Shown piece by piece: positions 10,467 through 19,303 of a stretch of 64,000 nt of DNA; the stretch's first letter is position 1; every line of letters starts with the position of its first letter. The notes under the pieces were generated by a model. That model made no database searches and was not told the origin of the DNA. It saw nothing but the letters and a program-made list of their open reading frames with translations. The translations under genes and the position numbers were made by a program. The DNA is taken from assembly GCA_964643885.1 (NCBI GenBank), contig CAZXUI010000011.1, forward strand, positions 1 through 64,000, in the 5' to 3' direction. The DNA is from CAADGL01 sp964643885. GTDB lineage: Bacteria; Planctomycetota; Phycisphaerae; UBA1845; Fen-1342.

Positions 10467-11555
10467 ATGAATCGCATGTGCATTGCTTTCAGCCGGGGCG
10501 GAATTGGCCGGTCGGTCGACCGCAGAAGCGGCTTCACGTTGATCGAGCTGCTGGTCGTCGTGGCCATCATTGCGCTGTTGATCTCGATTCTGCTGCCGAG
10601 CCTTTCGGCCGCGCGGGATCAGGCGAAGGCCACCAAGTGCGCCGCCAACCTCAGCAGCGTGGGCAAGGCCCTGCACGGCTACCTGGCGGAGAGCAAGGGC
10701 GTCTTTCCGCTGTCCTACGCCTACGCAACGGACGCGTCGGGAAAGGTGGACCTCGACAATCAGAGCCTCTCGATCGCGTTCGGCTACGTGCACTGGTCCT
10801 ACGACCTGTTCAACCGCGGGGAGGCGGACCCGGCCGCGTTCCAGTGCCCTTCGATGCCGAATCGCGGTCACCCGCGCACGAATCCCGGCCCCGACCCCGA
10901 CAACTGGGAGGAGGACCAGCGCGACCACCACGGCAATACCAAGCCGGGCTCCTGGCGAAATGGCCTGGTCGAGGACCGTGCTGCTCCGCGGCTCGCCTAT
11001 GCCGGAAACGCCGCAATCATTCCGCGAAACAAGCTGGGTAACGTGCCTTCGGGCGGCGTGCGCAAGAACAAGTTCGCCCGCGAGTCGGAGATCGAGGACG
11101 CTGGCCGAACGATCGTTGCGACGGAATTCAACCGCAACTGGCGCGTCCTGGCCGACGGCAGCGACGGGGCATTGCTGGGTAAGGCCCACCGTCCGCTGAA
11201 CCCGTTCTATAACGAGAACTCCGGCTTCGACGAATACAATCTGCCGCCCAACCTGGGGCTCTATCGCTACTGGCCCAGTGCCAGCGACAAGAACTACGGC
11301 CTGTTTCCGCTGGCGCAGGTGGAGGAAGCGACGGGCCAGGCACCGTCGTCGCAGTTCAGCGAGATGAACTACGTCGGCCGCCACCATCCCGGCGGCGACG
11401 AGCTCGGCGGCACGGCGAACTTTCTGTATGTCGACGGCCATGCAGCCCGCAAGCCGATCCTCCAGACTCTGATGGATCGGGAGTGGGGCAAGCGATATTA
11501 CGCGATCACCGGCAACAATGAGCTGTATACCGCCGGCTATGAATTCATGCCGTGA
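10467..11555 (+). CDS. Type II pseudopilin-like protein with prepilin cleavage motif
   Basis: 362 residues. The prepilin signal RRSGFTLIELLVVVAIIALL (near 20-40) has the Gly-Phe cleavage site with Glu at +5, so a prepilin peptidase should process and methylate it. The C-terminal end has GRHHPGGDELGGTANFLYVDGHA, matching the H-x9-DG type tail of planctomycete pseudopilin-like proteins. The middle is the large secreted or periplasmic domain. Such proteins are very numerous in planctomycetes and their individual roles are unknown. A GGAG site precedes the ATG at 10467. Confidence 0.88.
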   Translation: MNRMCIAFSRGGIGRSVDRRSGFTLIELLVVVAIIALLISILLPSLSAARDQAKATKCAANLSSVGKALHGYLAESKGVFPLSYAYATDASGKVDLDNQSLSIAFGYVHWSYDLFNRGEADPAAFQCPSMPNRGHPRTNPGPDPDNWEEDQRDHHGNTKPGSWRNGLVEDRAAPRLAYAGNAAIIPRNKLGNVPSGGVRKNKFARESEIEDAGRTIVATEFNRNWRVLADGSDGALLGKAHRPLNPFYNENSGFDEYNLPPNLGLYRYWPSASDKNYGLFPLAQVEEATGQAPSSQFSEMNYVGRHHPGGDELGGTANFLYVDGHAARKPILQTLMDREWGKRYYAITGNNELYTAGYEFMP

Positions 11556-11785
11556 TCGTGACGAGCTGAGTCTGCGCTGAGATTAGGTCCGTTTCAGTGG
11601 CATCGAGTTTCGCAAGAGGCGCGGTGTGCGTGGGGAGTCTGCGCCTTTCGTAGGCCGAACAGAAAAGCAGTTCCCTGCCCCCCGCCCAGCGCCGTCGAGC
11701 GGCGCCGCGCGTGGGCAGTGGCAAAAGATCTCCCGTTCCGTGGTCTGGTGCCTGTTACATCGGTTTCCTTCTTGGAGGGCTAGGA

Positions 11786-14320
11786 GTGCTAAAGTGGCTA
11801 AGCTCCGCTGCAACCCTTGGGCTGCTCTTCGGCGCAGCTCATTCCGCTGCGGCACAGTGTCCGCACGAAAACGATCCGAATCTCTGCAACCCCAATCAAC
11901 GCCAGGTGAACATCACCGGTGCGACGCTCTTCCGCGCCTTCTTCGAGGCCAATGCGTCGACCAACGATTTCATCGACGTTGACGGCGACGGCTGCTTCGG
12001 ATTCGGCGACCCAAACTGCCTCCCCAACAACGTCGACCAGCTCGCCCCGCCGGCTAACTTCAACGACTGGTGGATCGTCCAGCACCGCTCGGTCGGCTCG
12101 CTCCGCGGCTTCGAGGAGTTCGTGACCTATCAGGCCTGCTGCGACCTGCCCGACATCCTGCCTACGGAACGTAGCACCATCAACCACCAGCTCTACTTCG
12201 ACGGCTCGAACATCGTCTGGCCGGGCGCGGTCTGCGCCACCGACGTCGACGGGGACGGCACCCTGGACGAGACCGGCACGCCCGTCTGCCACTGCACCAT
12301 GGATCTGGGCATCGTCGACGTCGTCAGCTCGTGGGCCGTCGCCGTTCCGGGCACACCGGCCTGGGACCGCACGCCGACCCAGCCCGGCTACGGCGTCGGC
12401 GGGTTCTCCTCGGTCCCGCTCGACCCGAACTGTACCGATGGCGATTCGTTCAACTACGGCCTGGAGTCCATCTCGCGCGACTGCGACGGCGACGGTACGC
12501 CCGACACGCTGCTCAACTTCAACGTCGGCGCCCCGGATGACAACACGGTTTTCGACACCACCATCGCCTACGTCACGATTGTCCCGATCGCGAACCGCGG
12601 CGTCTTCGGCGGCGCGTGGGACCCCAACGACCGCTTCGCCGGCCCGGCCATCACCTACAGCGACATGCAGTACCACTGGGTCACCGGCCGCCGCAAGAGC
12701 GGCGAGAACCTGGCTGCCGCAACCCGCGACGACGAATCCGGCACCCGCAACGGCTGGATGAACTCGATCGGCATCGATCCTTCGCAGGGCCGCGGCGATA
12801 ACCGCGGCGGCCGCACGACCAGCAGCACCCGCACGAACCTCGGCCCCTGCCACCGCGTCACCAATTGCGGCAGCTCCAGCCACATCGAGAACGCCGTGCA
12901 GCAGCGCCGGCTGGCCCTGGGCTTCACGGGGCTGTCGGGCAACACGTCTGCCGCGGCCGACGCCGCCGCCGGGCTGTACGAGATCATCAACGTGATCAAG
13001 GACATTCCGCCCTACAACGCGACGCAGCCGGTCCGTCCGACCGTCTCGACGGCCCTGGACAACTGCGATCCCAACACGGGCTTCACCATCGGCGGCGCGC
13101 AGACCTTTACCTCGCGCGGCAGCCCGTTCGAGATCGATCCGAACTCGCCCGCGTTCATGGAGAACCAGAATGCGGCCGACTATCTGCGCAACATCGTCGC
13201 CAGCATCATCTCCTTCACCGATCCGGGCGGCGTCACCGACCCCGACAACAACCTCATGCCGGGCCAGTACCTGGCCCAGACGTTCTTCCTCTTTGGCGCG
13301 CTCGACTGCGAGCAGGATCTGCTCACACCGCTCCAATTCAACCCCACCGATCCCAACCAGTTCAACCAGCCGCTCCAGGACTACATCCGGGCCAACAGCA
13401 ACCTGGGTGTCTCCACGCTTCCGGCGGACGGTCACGCGACTCCGGACTACGGCAGCCGCAACTCGGCCGGCCTGGTTCCGGTCCGCACGCAGGGCGTCTA
13501 CACCTACTGGGTCGGCGCGAACTCCTTCACGATCGGCGGCGGCGCCCGCCTCGCGCAGGCCAACCGGCTGCACGGCGACTTCAACAAGGACGGCGTGCGC
13601 GATGCGAACGACATCCCGGCGATGATCGCGTGCCTGGCCAGCCCGAGCACCTTCGACACCACCGATAACGGCGGCGACCCTGGTGACATGGCGGCTGACG
13701 TGATTATTCCTGACGTGATGGGCGACATGGACGGCAACGGCGTTTTCGATGCCGCCGACATTCGCTACTTCGCCGACGGCCTGGCGCTCGATTCGAACGG
13801 CAATCTGAACCGCGAGCTGGGCTTCACGCTCGTCGACACCGCCCACGGCGGCAACTTCTTCGGAACCACGATCGCCGACAACCCGGCCGAGGGCTCGAAC
13901 GTCTACGCCAACGGCGCTTCGCGCTTCGACGTGATCGGCTCGGGCATCGTCGCCCCGGGCGACGCCCCAATCGGCGCCAACGGCGTCGTCGACAACGCGG
14001 ATCTGTGCTACATCTTCGAGAACTTCGGCGACTGGAGCAACCTCGACGTCGCCCAGAACATCGACCTGAGCGCCGATATGAACGGCGATCTCGTGATCGA
14101 TATCGCCGACGTCAACGCCTTCCTGTCGGGCGCCTGGGGCTGCACCTGCTTCGGCGACCTGAACTGTGACGGCGACGTCGGCTTCCAGGATCTCGTCCGG
14201 CTGCTCGCTTCCTTCGGCGTTGCCGGTGGCTACGCCGAAGGCGACCTGAATTGCGACGGCACGGTCGGCTTCCAGGACCTCGTGTCGCTGCTCTCGGCCT
14301 ACGGCCAGAGCTGCCCGTAG
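11786..14320 (+). CDS. Large secreted protein with C-terminal dockerin/EF-hand repeats
   Basis: About 844 residues from a GTG at 11786, chosen because GGAGG lies about 9 bases upstream and the product then begins with a clean signal peptide ending AAHSAAAQ. The N-terminal 600 residues are rich in Asn, Asp and Cys and are not recognised. From about residue 590 there are six Ca-binding dockerin/EF-hand-like loops: DFNKDGVRDANDI, DMDGNGVFDAADI, ANGVVDNADL, DMNGDLVIDIADV, DLNCDGDVGFQDL and DLNCDGTVGFQDL. It is probably cell-surface or extracellular. No scaffoldin partner is visible in the window. Confidence 0.82.
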   Translation: MLKWLSSAATLGLLFGAAHSAAAQCPHENDPNLCNPNQRQVNITGATLFRAFFEANASTNDFIDVDGDGCFGFGDPNCLPNNVDQLAPPANFNDWWIVQHRSVGSLRGFEEFVTYQACCDLPDILPTERSTINHQLYFDGSNIVWPGAVCATDVDGDGTLDETGTPVCHCTMDLGIVDVVSSWAVAVPGTPAWDRTPTQPGYGVGGFSSVPLDPNCTDGDSFNYGLESISRDCDGDGTPDTLLNFNVGAPDDNTVFDTTIAYVTIVPIANRGVFGGAWDPNDRFAGPAITYSDMQYHWVTGRRKSGENLAAATRDDESGTRNGWMNSIGIDPSQGRGDNRGGRTTSSTRTNLGPCHRVTNCGSSSHIENAVQQRRLALGFTGLSGNTSAAADAAAGLYEIINVIKDIPPYNATQPVRPTVSTALDNCDPNTGFTIGGAQTFTSRGSPFEIDPNSPAFMENQNAADYLRNIVASIISFTDPGGVTDPDNNLMPGQYLAQTFFLFGALDCEQDLLTPLQFNPTDPNQFNQPLQDYIRANSNLGVSTLPADGHATPDYGSRNSAGLVPVRTQGVYTYWVGANSFTIGGGARLAQANRLHGDFNKDGVRDANDIPAMIACLASPSTFDTTDNGGDPGDMAADVIIPDVMGDMDGNGVFDAADIRYFADGLALDSNGNLNRELGFTLVDTAHGGNFFGTTIADNPAEGSNVYANGASRFDVIGSGIVAPGDAPIGANGVVDNADLCYIFENFGDWSNLDVAQNIDLSADMNGDLVIDIADVNAFLSGAWGCTCFGDLNCDGDVGFQDLVRLLASFGVAGGYAEGDLNCDGTVGFQDLVSLLSAYGQSCP

Positions 14321-14335
14321 TACGCTAGTCGCGGT

Positions 14336-14363
14336 GGGCCGATGACGCTGGGATCATCGGCCC
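14336..14363 (+). terminator. Hairpin after the dockerin gene
   Basis: A perfect 10-base inverted repeat (GGGCCGATGA / TCATCGGCCC) with an 8-base loop, starting about 15 bases after the stop codon at 14320. The T-run behind it is weak (CGTTTG), so it may be an inefficient intrinsic terminator. Confidence 0.55.
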
Positions 14364-14378
14364 CGTGCGTTTGGGAAT

Positions 14379-14421
14379 GACGCGGGACGGCGCCGCCCGG
14401 CCGGGCGGACCGTCCCGCGTC
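14379..14421. repeat. Second, larger hairpin in the same intergenic region
   Basis: The outer stem is 12 base pairs (GACGCGGGACGG / CCGTCCCGCGTC) and encloses a further GC-rich palindrome (CGCCCGGCCGGGCG). It lies only 15 bases beyond the previous hairpin. No T-run follows, so its role as a terminator is doubtful. Confidence 0.5.
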
Positions 14422-14565
14422 GCATTGTGCAACGGCACGCCGGTCGGTGCGGCGTCCCGGTTTGCGGATGGCTGCGATCGGAACGCGCGAGCCGCGGCCC
14501 TCCGTGCCTCGTAAGAAGCACCGCCGGCCGCTCGGCCCGTAGCACGCCTGGATCAGTCAGGGATG

Positions 14566-14640
14566 GGTGAGTGACGGGGCTCGAACCCGCGACCCCAAGG
14601 ACCACAACCTTGTGCTCTGGCCAACTGAGCTACACTCACC
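14566..14640 (-). tRNA. tRNA-His (anticodon GTG)
   Basis: The minus strand folds into a full cloverleaf. The acceptor is 8 pairs (GGTGAGTG with CACTCACC), giving the extra G-1 paired with C73 that is the hallmark of tRNA-His. The D arm is GCTCAGTTGGCCAGAGC. The anticodon stem CAAGG/CCTTG holds the loop TTGTGGT, so the anticodon is GTG. The T arm is GCGGG-TTCGAGC-CCCGT with one G-T wobble. CCA is not encoded in the gene. Confidence 0.97.
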
Positions 14641-14692
14641 ACTGATGCAGCCCACTATTTTAGCCGGATAGCGCCGAACTTCCAGAGCCCGG

Positions 14693-17005
14693 TCACTCGC
14701 CCCGGCCCAGGTAGATCGCCTGGTAATCGTCGGCCGTGTCGATCTGCCCGTCCGGCCCGCGCGAGCCCACCCGGATCACCATCTCGTCATAGTCGTTCAG
14801 GCTCCCCGAACGGCCCGGCAGGTCCATTTCCGGCCGCGTATTCGGCACGCCGGCCCGGTCGAGATTGTCCACCGTCGGCCGCGACGTGCTCAGGATTTCC
14901 TCGAACGTCACGGCCGGCACGCCGCTGGCCGCGTCCGCCAGGATGAGCAATTGCTCGCCGGTCCACAGCAGCACGCCGCCTTCGTCCGTATCGCTGCGGC
15001 GGTATCGGATGAGCGCCCGGCCGGTGTTACTGACCGCACCGCCGAACGCCTCCCACGTCAGCTCCTCGCCGACCAGCTCCGCCGGCAGGCGGGCCTCGAG
15101 ATCGACGAAGTCCTGGTGGTCGCCGAAGTACGGCCGCCCGTCCGCCAGGAAGAGCACCTGGCCGGATGAATTGACACCGGACAGCAGGGCGGTGGCCGGC
15201 TCGGTGCCGTTCCCGAGCTCGCGCCACTGGTTGCCCAGCCACATGAGCACGACGTCGCGCGACTGTCCGTTCTCGGTGATGGTCGTGTCGATGACATAGC
15301 GGCCGTTGTCGCTCAGGGCGATGGCCTCGAACGGCCCGCTGGCCGGGCCGACCGTCGCGCCGGAGGCGAGCCCCAGCCAGAACTGGCTGGGCGAGTTGGA
15401 GATCGCGCGGAATAGCTCTCCGTCGAGCCGGACGAAGACGCCCTGGTTGCCTCCGCTCGAGCTGCCGCCGAACTGGCCCTGGAAGAGGATGTCGCCGTCG
15501 GCGTTGCTGATCGGCATCAGCTCGACGCCGGTGAAGAATGCCTGCCCCTGGCTCGGCACCTCGCCGAAGTTCATCGCCTCCGGCCGCACGAGCGTGGTGA
15601 CGTCCACGCCGTTGGTCGTGAACAGGCCGCGGTTGCGGAAGATGAAGCGCCCGTCCGTGTGGAAATACGTGTAGCGGTTCGCGAAGGTGACGATGCCGCT
15701 GTCGCTGAGCGAAGGTGCGAAGAACTCGCACGCGAAGCCGTCCTCGCGCACGCCGGACATCGCGTCGCGGAGCGCTTCGCAGTCCGCCACGAGCAGCAGG
15801 TCCCCGTCGCTGGCTCTCCAGCGGAAGAGCGCGGCCGGAAGGTTGACGCCGCTGATCCGCGCGGTGAACAGCAGGCGGCCATCACTGCCCCAGGAGAGCT
15901 GCGTAGAGCCGCCGTCGTAGGTGATCGTCGAGTTGCCGAAATACGCGTCGCTGTCCAGGCCTGGAATCTGCCCGGGATTGTTCGGGTCCTCGTGCAGCAC
16001 CTCCTCGAGCGTCCCGTCGTGCCACACGTACAGCCCCGCCCGTCCTGCGCCACCGGTATACGCGGCCCAGAATGCGACCCGCCCGGCCGAGTCGATGACT
16101 GGATTGCTGAAGTAGGTGAAGCGGGCGTTGGGCTGCCCCGGCACCGCGTCTCCGGACTGCACGACGAGCTGCGTCGTCAACGACTGTGGCGGATCGGTCG
16201 GCGGCGGTTCGTTGGGCTCGTTCGGATCATTCGGGTCGTTGGGGTCGTCCGGGTCATTCGGATCGTTGGGATCATCCGGATCATTCGGGTCATTGGGATC
16301 GTTCGGATCGCCGGGATCATTCGGATCGCCCGGGTCCGTCGGCTCGATCACGACCTCGTCCGCGTCGGGCAGGTTGATCGTCAACGGGATGTCCAGCGCC
16401 GCGAACGTCGCTTCCAGTTCCGGAAACGCCCACTCCAGCAGCGGCGGAATCGCCTCACCCGGCTGCGGGCCGCCGCGGGCCAGATACGCCCACAGCAGCA
16501 GGTTCTCCAGCACGCTCTTGCGCGACGCGACCCGCGACAGCGCGCCCAGGCGCGCCGTCGGATCGATCGTCAGCGACAGCTTCCACACACCGCCGGTCTC
16601 GGACTTGCCGACGAAGCGAAAACCGCTTCCCTGGCCGCCGCGATCCACCTGTTCGAACAGAAAGCGCTCATCCTGCACCGTAGAGCGACGGTCGAGATCC
16701 GGCCGAAACACGGTCCCGTCCGGCGCTACCGCCTGCAAGACGTAGACCGTCGCGCCGTCGACGGGCTCGGCGAGCACTTCGAGCGCCTGACCGGCCGGAA
16801 CGTCGACCTCGAGCACCGACACGGCATTCGGCTGAAGGCGGCCGACCATCTCACCGGCGACAACGCCGATCGAATCGCCGCCTGCCGAGGGATTGAGCGC
16901 CGAGAACAGGTCGCCCGTGCAGCCGGCGGCGAGCACGCTCGCGCAGAGGCACGTCACAGCCGCCAGAGGACGCATGAGTCGCACGACTTCCCCGCAGGTT
17001 GGCAT
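14693..17005 (-). CDS. Secreted lipoprotein with Asp-Pro-Asn linker and propeller-like repeats
   Basis: 770 residues. A lipobox (SVLAAGC) follows a hydrophobic stretch, so the protein is probably lipidated. Residues about 28-210 form one domain with a beta-rich part. A linker of Asp-Pro-Asn-Asp-Pro repeats spans about residues 225-265. The C-terminal 500 residues have recurring units such as PVIDSAGRVAFWAAY, SWGSDGRLLFTARI, SLSDSGIVTFANR and ALSDNGRYVI, typical of repeated beta-propeller-like blades. The ATG at 17005 has GGAGG upstream; MRPLAAV at 16975 is an alternative start. Function unknown. Confidence 0.75.
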   Translation of the reverse strand: MPTCGEVVRLMRPLAAVTCLCASVLAAGCTGDLFSALNPSAGGDSIGVVAGEMVGRLQPNAVSVLEVDVPAGQALEVLAEPVDGATVYVLQAVAPDGTVFRPDLDRRSTVQDERFLFEQVDRGGQGSGFRFVGKSETGGVWKLSLTIDPTARLGALSRVASRKSVLENLLLWAYLARGGPQPGEAIPPLLEWAFPELEATFAALDIPLTINLPDADEVVIEPTDPGDPNDPGDPNDPNDPNDPDDPNDPNDPDDPNDPNDPNEPNEPPPTDPPQSLTTQLVVQSGDAVPGQPNARFTYFSNPVIDSAGRVAFWAAYTGGAGRAGLYVWHDGTLEEVLHEDPNNPGQIPGLDSDAYFGNSTITYDGGSTQLSWGSDGRLLFTARISGVNLPAALFRWRASDGDLLLVADCEALRDAMSGVREDGFACEFFAPSLSDSGIVTFANRYTYFHTDGRFIFRNRGLFTTNGVDVTTLVRPEAMNFGEVPSQGQAFFTGVELMPISNADGDILFQGQFGGSSSGGNQGVFVRLDGELFRAISNSPSQFWLGLASGATVGPASGPFEAIALSDNGRYVIDTTITENGQSRDVVLMWLGNQWRELGNGTEPATALLSGVNSSGQVLFLADGRPYFGDHQDFVDLEARLPAELVGEELTWEAFGGAVSNTGRALIRYRRSDTDEGGVLLWTGEQLLILADAASGVPAVTFEEILSTSRPTVDNLDRAGVPNTRPEMDLPGRSGSLNDYDEMVIRVGSRGPDGQIDTADDYQAIYLGRGE
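16206..16338 (-). repeat. Nine-base coding microsatellite encoding an Asp-Pro-Asn linker
   Basis: Many near-copies of a 9-base unit (TCATTCGGA / TCGTTGGGA on the plus strand) encode a run of DPN, DPD and DPG triplets in the lipoprotein. The third-base changes between copies keep the amino-acid pattern, so the repeat appears to be held as protein. It should vary in length between strains. Confidence 0.85.
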
Positions 17006-17246
17006 CGAAGCAGAGCCTCCAGTCCTGTCCCGCCCGGACGCGGCGTCGACCGACGGCCGCGTCGCTAACGCTCCTCTAAGTCTAGTCGGCCTGAAAAGGC
17101 CGTTCCAATCGGCCGGCCGGCCGAGTTGGTGCGAGCGGCGACGGGCGCGACACCGTCTGATAATTCAGGTAGCTGCGTGGTTGGTCATTGCATCGCGCGG
17201 CGTCCGAGAACGGCTCGGCGAAAAATCCGCGACCTGCGCGTCGGAC

Positions 17247-18005
17247 TCACTCGTTTCGCACCAGCACGCGCACCAGCCCGACGACGCCGTAGACAAGCAG
17301 CGAGCAAAGCAGCAGCAGCAGAAGCATCCCCACGGCGAAGCTGAGGATCGGCCAGGCGCCCTCGATCAGTTGCGTGGCCGCGGGGGTGATGCTCGCGATG
17401 ATGCCGACCGTGACGCCCGTCAGCGCGATCGCTGCGAACGATCCGCGGCGGTTGCCCTCGAAAGGCGCCATGCGCACCGTGAGGCACACCGCCAGGTAGA
17501 GGAACAACGCCGACTGCCACTCCATCAGGTTGCTTTGCAGGACCGCATTCAGCACCGCCTCGCTCAGCGAGACGCACGTTCGCAGAAGCTCCCAGACCGC
17601 GGGCAGCGAGAGCGGCAGCGTCGCCGGCAGGTCCAGCCCGCCGGAGCCCGACAGTCCGCGCATCACATTTCCGCCCCAGAGCCGCACCGACGCATAGAGA
17701 CAGGCGGCGCAGGCGACGAGCGGCAGCAGCCCGACCAGGATCGAGCCGACGATCGGGATTTTCTCCGTCTCCGGCGTGTCGGATTGCGGCTCGCCGCTCT
17801 CGTCGTCGCCCATCAGCGCGGTATTGCGAACCTGATTGCCCGTGATGAGCAGCCCCAGCACATGCCCGAGCTGCGCCACGAGCGTCCCGGGCAGCAGCAG
17901 CCCGTTGACGACGCGCGGCTTGATCATGCTGCTCCAGAGGCGATGAACGCCCCAGGCGGTGAAGATGATGACCATCAGCCAGAAGGTGAGTGCGGCGAAA
18001 AGCAT
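17247..18005 (-). CDS. Multi-pass membrane protein of unknown function
   Basis: 252 residues from the ATG at 18005 (MLFAALTFWLMVIIF), which has GAGGTGG upstream. About five to six membrane segments: 3-23, 84-104, 158-176, 191-206 and 220-243. The loop after the first helix has QLGHVLGLLITGNQVRN and then an acidic stretch (MGDDESGEPQSDTPETEK). No metalloprotease HExxH or transporter signature is seen. It reads away from the cold-shock gene. Confidence 0.65.
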   Translation of the reverse strand: MLFAALTFWLMVIIFTAWGVHRLWSSMIKPRVVNGLLLPGTLVAQLGHVLGLLITGNQVRNTALMGDDESGEPQSDTPETEKIPIVGSILVGLLPLVACAACLYASVRLWGGNVMRGLSGSGGLDLPATLPLSLPAVWELLRTCVSLSEAVLNAVLQSNLMEWQSALFLYLAVCLTVRMAPFEGNRRGSFAAIALTGVTVGIIASITPAATQLIEGAWPILSFAVGMLLLLLLCSLLVYGVVGLVRVLVRNE

Positions 18006-18287
18006 GGTTCCACCTCGCTTCGCGCTGCCGACGGCACGTAGGTCGCCGTCCGTGGCGCCCTGACCCGATCGTATTATCGCTCCGACCCGCCCGTCTGCCA
18101 ATCCCGTTTTCGGACCCTCCGATCGGCCCTCCGCCGTGACCGGCCGGTCGGTTTGACGCGCCGCGGGAACTTGGCCAAGCTAGTGAGTAGATGGCTGCGG
18201 CAATGCTCGTCCGGAAGTGTGTGGAGCAGCGTTTGTTTCAGACGGACCTGGTTGGCCGCGGCCGATGTTGCTGTGAAGGTCCTTACG

Positions 18288-18491
18288 ATGTCACAGGGAA
18301 CTGTAAAGTGGTTTAACGACACGAAGGGATTCGGGTTCATCCGCGGTGAGGATGGAAAGGATGTCTTCGTGCACCACACGGAAATCGTCGCGGACGGTTT
18401 CCGCTCGTTGAAGGAAGGGTCGAAAGTCGAGTTCGAGCTGACTCAGGGCCCCAAGGGGCTGAAAGCGACGAAGGTCCGGCCGGTGTCGTAG
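18288..18491 (+). CDS. Cold-shock domain protein
   Basis: 67 residues that make a complete CspA-type single-strand nucleic-acid binding domain: MSQGTVKWFNDTKGFGFI (RNP1) and DVFVHHTEI (RNP2), then the C-terminal strands up to KATKVRPVS. These proteins act as RNA chaperones. The start at 18288 is fixed by the domain; in-frame upstream sequence is not conserved and may be a 5' leader. A strong terminator follows. Confidence 0.95.
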   Translation: MSQGTVKWFNDTKGFGFIRGEDGKDVFVHHTEIVADGFRSLKEGSKVEFELTQGPKGLKATKVRPVS

Positions 18492-18522
18492 TCCGGGCCG
18501 CATCAACGCGTGCCTTTCAATC

Positions 18523-18555
18523 GGGCGCCGTCACTCGCGTGACGGCGCCCTTTTT
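18523..18555 (+). terminator. Rho-independent terminator after the cold-shock gene
   Basis: An 11-base perfect stem (GGGCGCCGTCA / TGACGGCGCCC) with a 6-base loop, directly followed by TTTTT. It lies 32 bases after the csp stop codon and fits the usual intrinsic terminator design. Confidence 0.93.
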
Positions 18556-18614
18556 CATTCACGGCCTGCCCTCGGACGCGCTGGACAGCGGCCCGGCGAT
18601 CCGCGAAAACCCCG

Positions 18615-19214
18615 GTGATGACGGAGCTGCACGTCGATCAAGCGCTTGTCGGCAGGAAAGTCCGCAACGCCGCCCGGCCGGACTGGGGCGACGGCACCGT
18701 GCTGCGCGTTCAGCCGACGCAGGTCGGCGGCCGGCCGGCCTGCCGCGTCTCGATCCAGTTCGCCGCGGGCCACCGCACCGTGGTCGTTCCGCCGTGCCGC
18801 CTGGTCGAACCGGCGGCCGATCCGCAGCGTGCGGCCGGCTGGCTCGACTCGCTGGCGGGCCGGACCGTCGACGACCGGCTGCGAAGCCTGCCGCTCGAAG
18901 TGTTGCAGCACCTCGGCACGCCGCGTCAGCGGCTCGACGCCCTGCTGCCGTGGTATCGCTACGACGACGGGCCCGCGTCACTGGTCCGCTGGGCGCGAGC
19001 ACTGCTCGGCGTGCCCGACCCGCTCTCCAGCTTCTCACGCGACGAGCTGGCCGCGGCCTTCGCCCGCTTCTGCGTGGAGCGTGACGCCCATCTCCGCAGT
19101 GTCGCCGCGATTCTCGTCCGCTCGGAAAGCCGCGACGCGCTGCACCAGTGGCTCGCCGCCCTCGATCCGCCGGTCGCCGCGGCCGTTCGGGCCGCGTTGT
19201 CGCGCGTCGTCTGA
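18615..19214 (+). CDS. DUF3553-like domain protein
   Basis: 199 residues starting GTG at 18615 or the ATG right after. The first 65 residues (VRNAARPDWGDGTVLRV ... VPPCRLV) match the small DUF3553 domain, which is likely a beta-barrel and is often found in DNA-repair or helicase-related proteins. The rest is helical and Leu/Ala/Arg-rich (PLEVLQHLGTPRQRLDALLPW) and not recognised. It follows the csp terminator and precedes the LOG-family gene by about 90 bases. Confidence 0.65.
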   Translation: MMTELHVDQALVGRKVRNAARPDWGDGTVLRVQPTQVGGRPACRVSIQFAAGHRTVVVPPCRLVEPAADPQRAAGWLDSLAGRTVDDRLRSLPLEVLQHLGTPRQRLDALLPWYRYDDGPASLVRWARALLGVPDPLSSFSRDELAAAFARFCVERDAHLRSVAAILVRSESRDALHQWLAALDPPVAAAVRAALSRVV

Positions 19215-19303
19215 GCCTGGCCGGACGGCTGCGTGCCGCGCGCCGGACGGCGCGGTATCCTGCACTGCGGTTCGCGGCCCGCGACCGGCCCTCGGGAGAG
19301 CCC

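Noticed and set aside
11798..13846. A 682-codon minus-strand frame opposite the dockerin gene
   Set aside because: Val/Arg/Gly-rich composition typical of a shadow frame; the plus strand has a signal peptide and repeated Ca-binding motifs.
14336..14421. Attachment site or integrated element at tRNA-His
   Set aside because: No integrase gene, no duplicate of the tRNA 3' end and no shift in gene content were seen around it.
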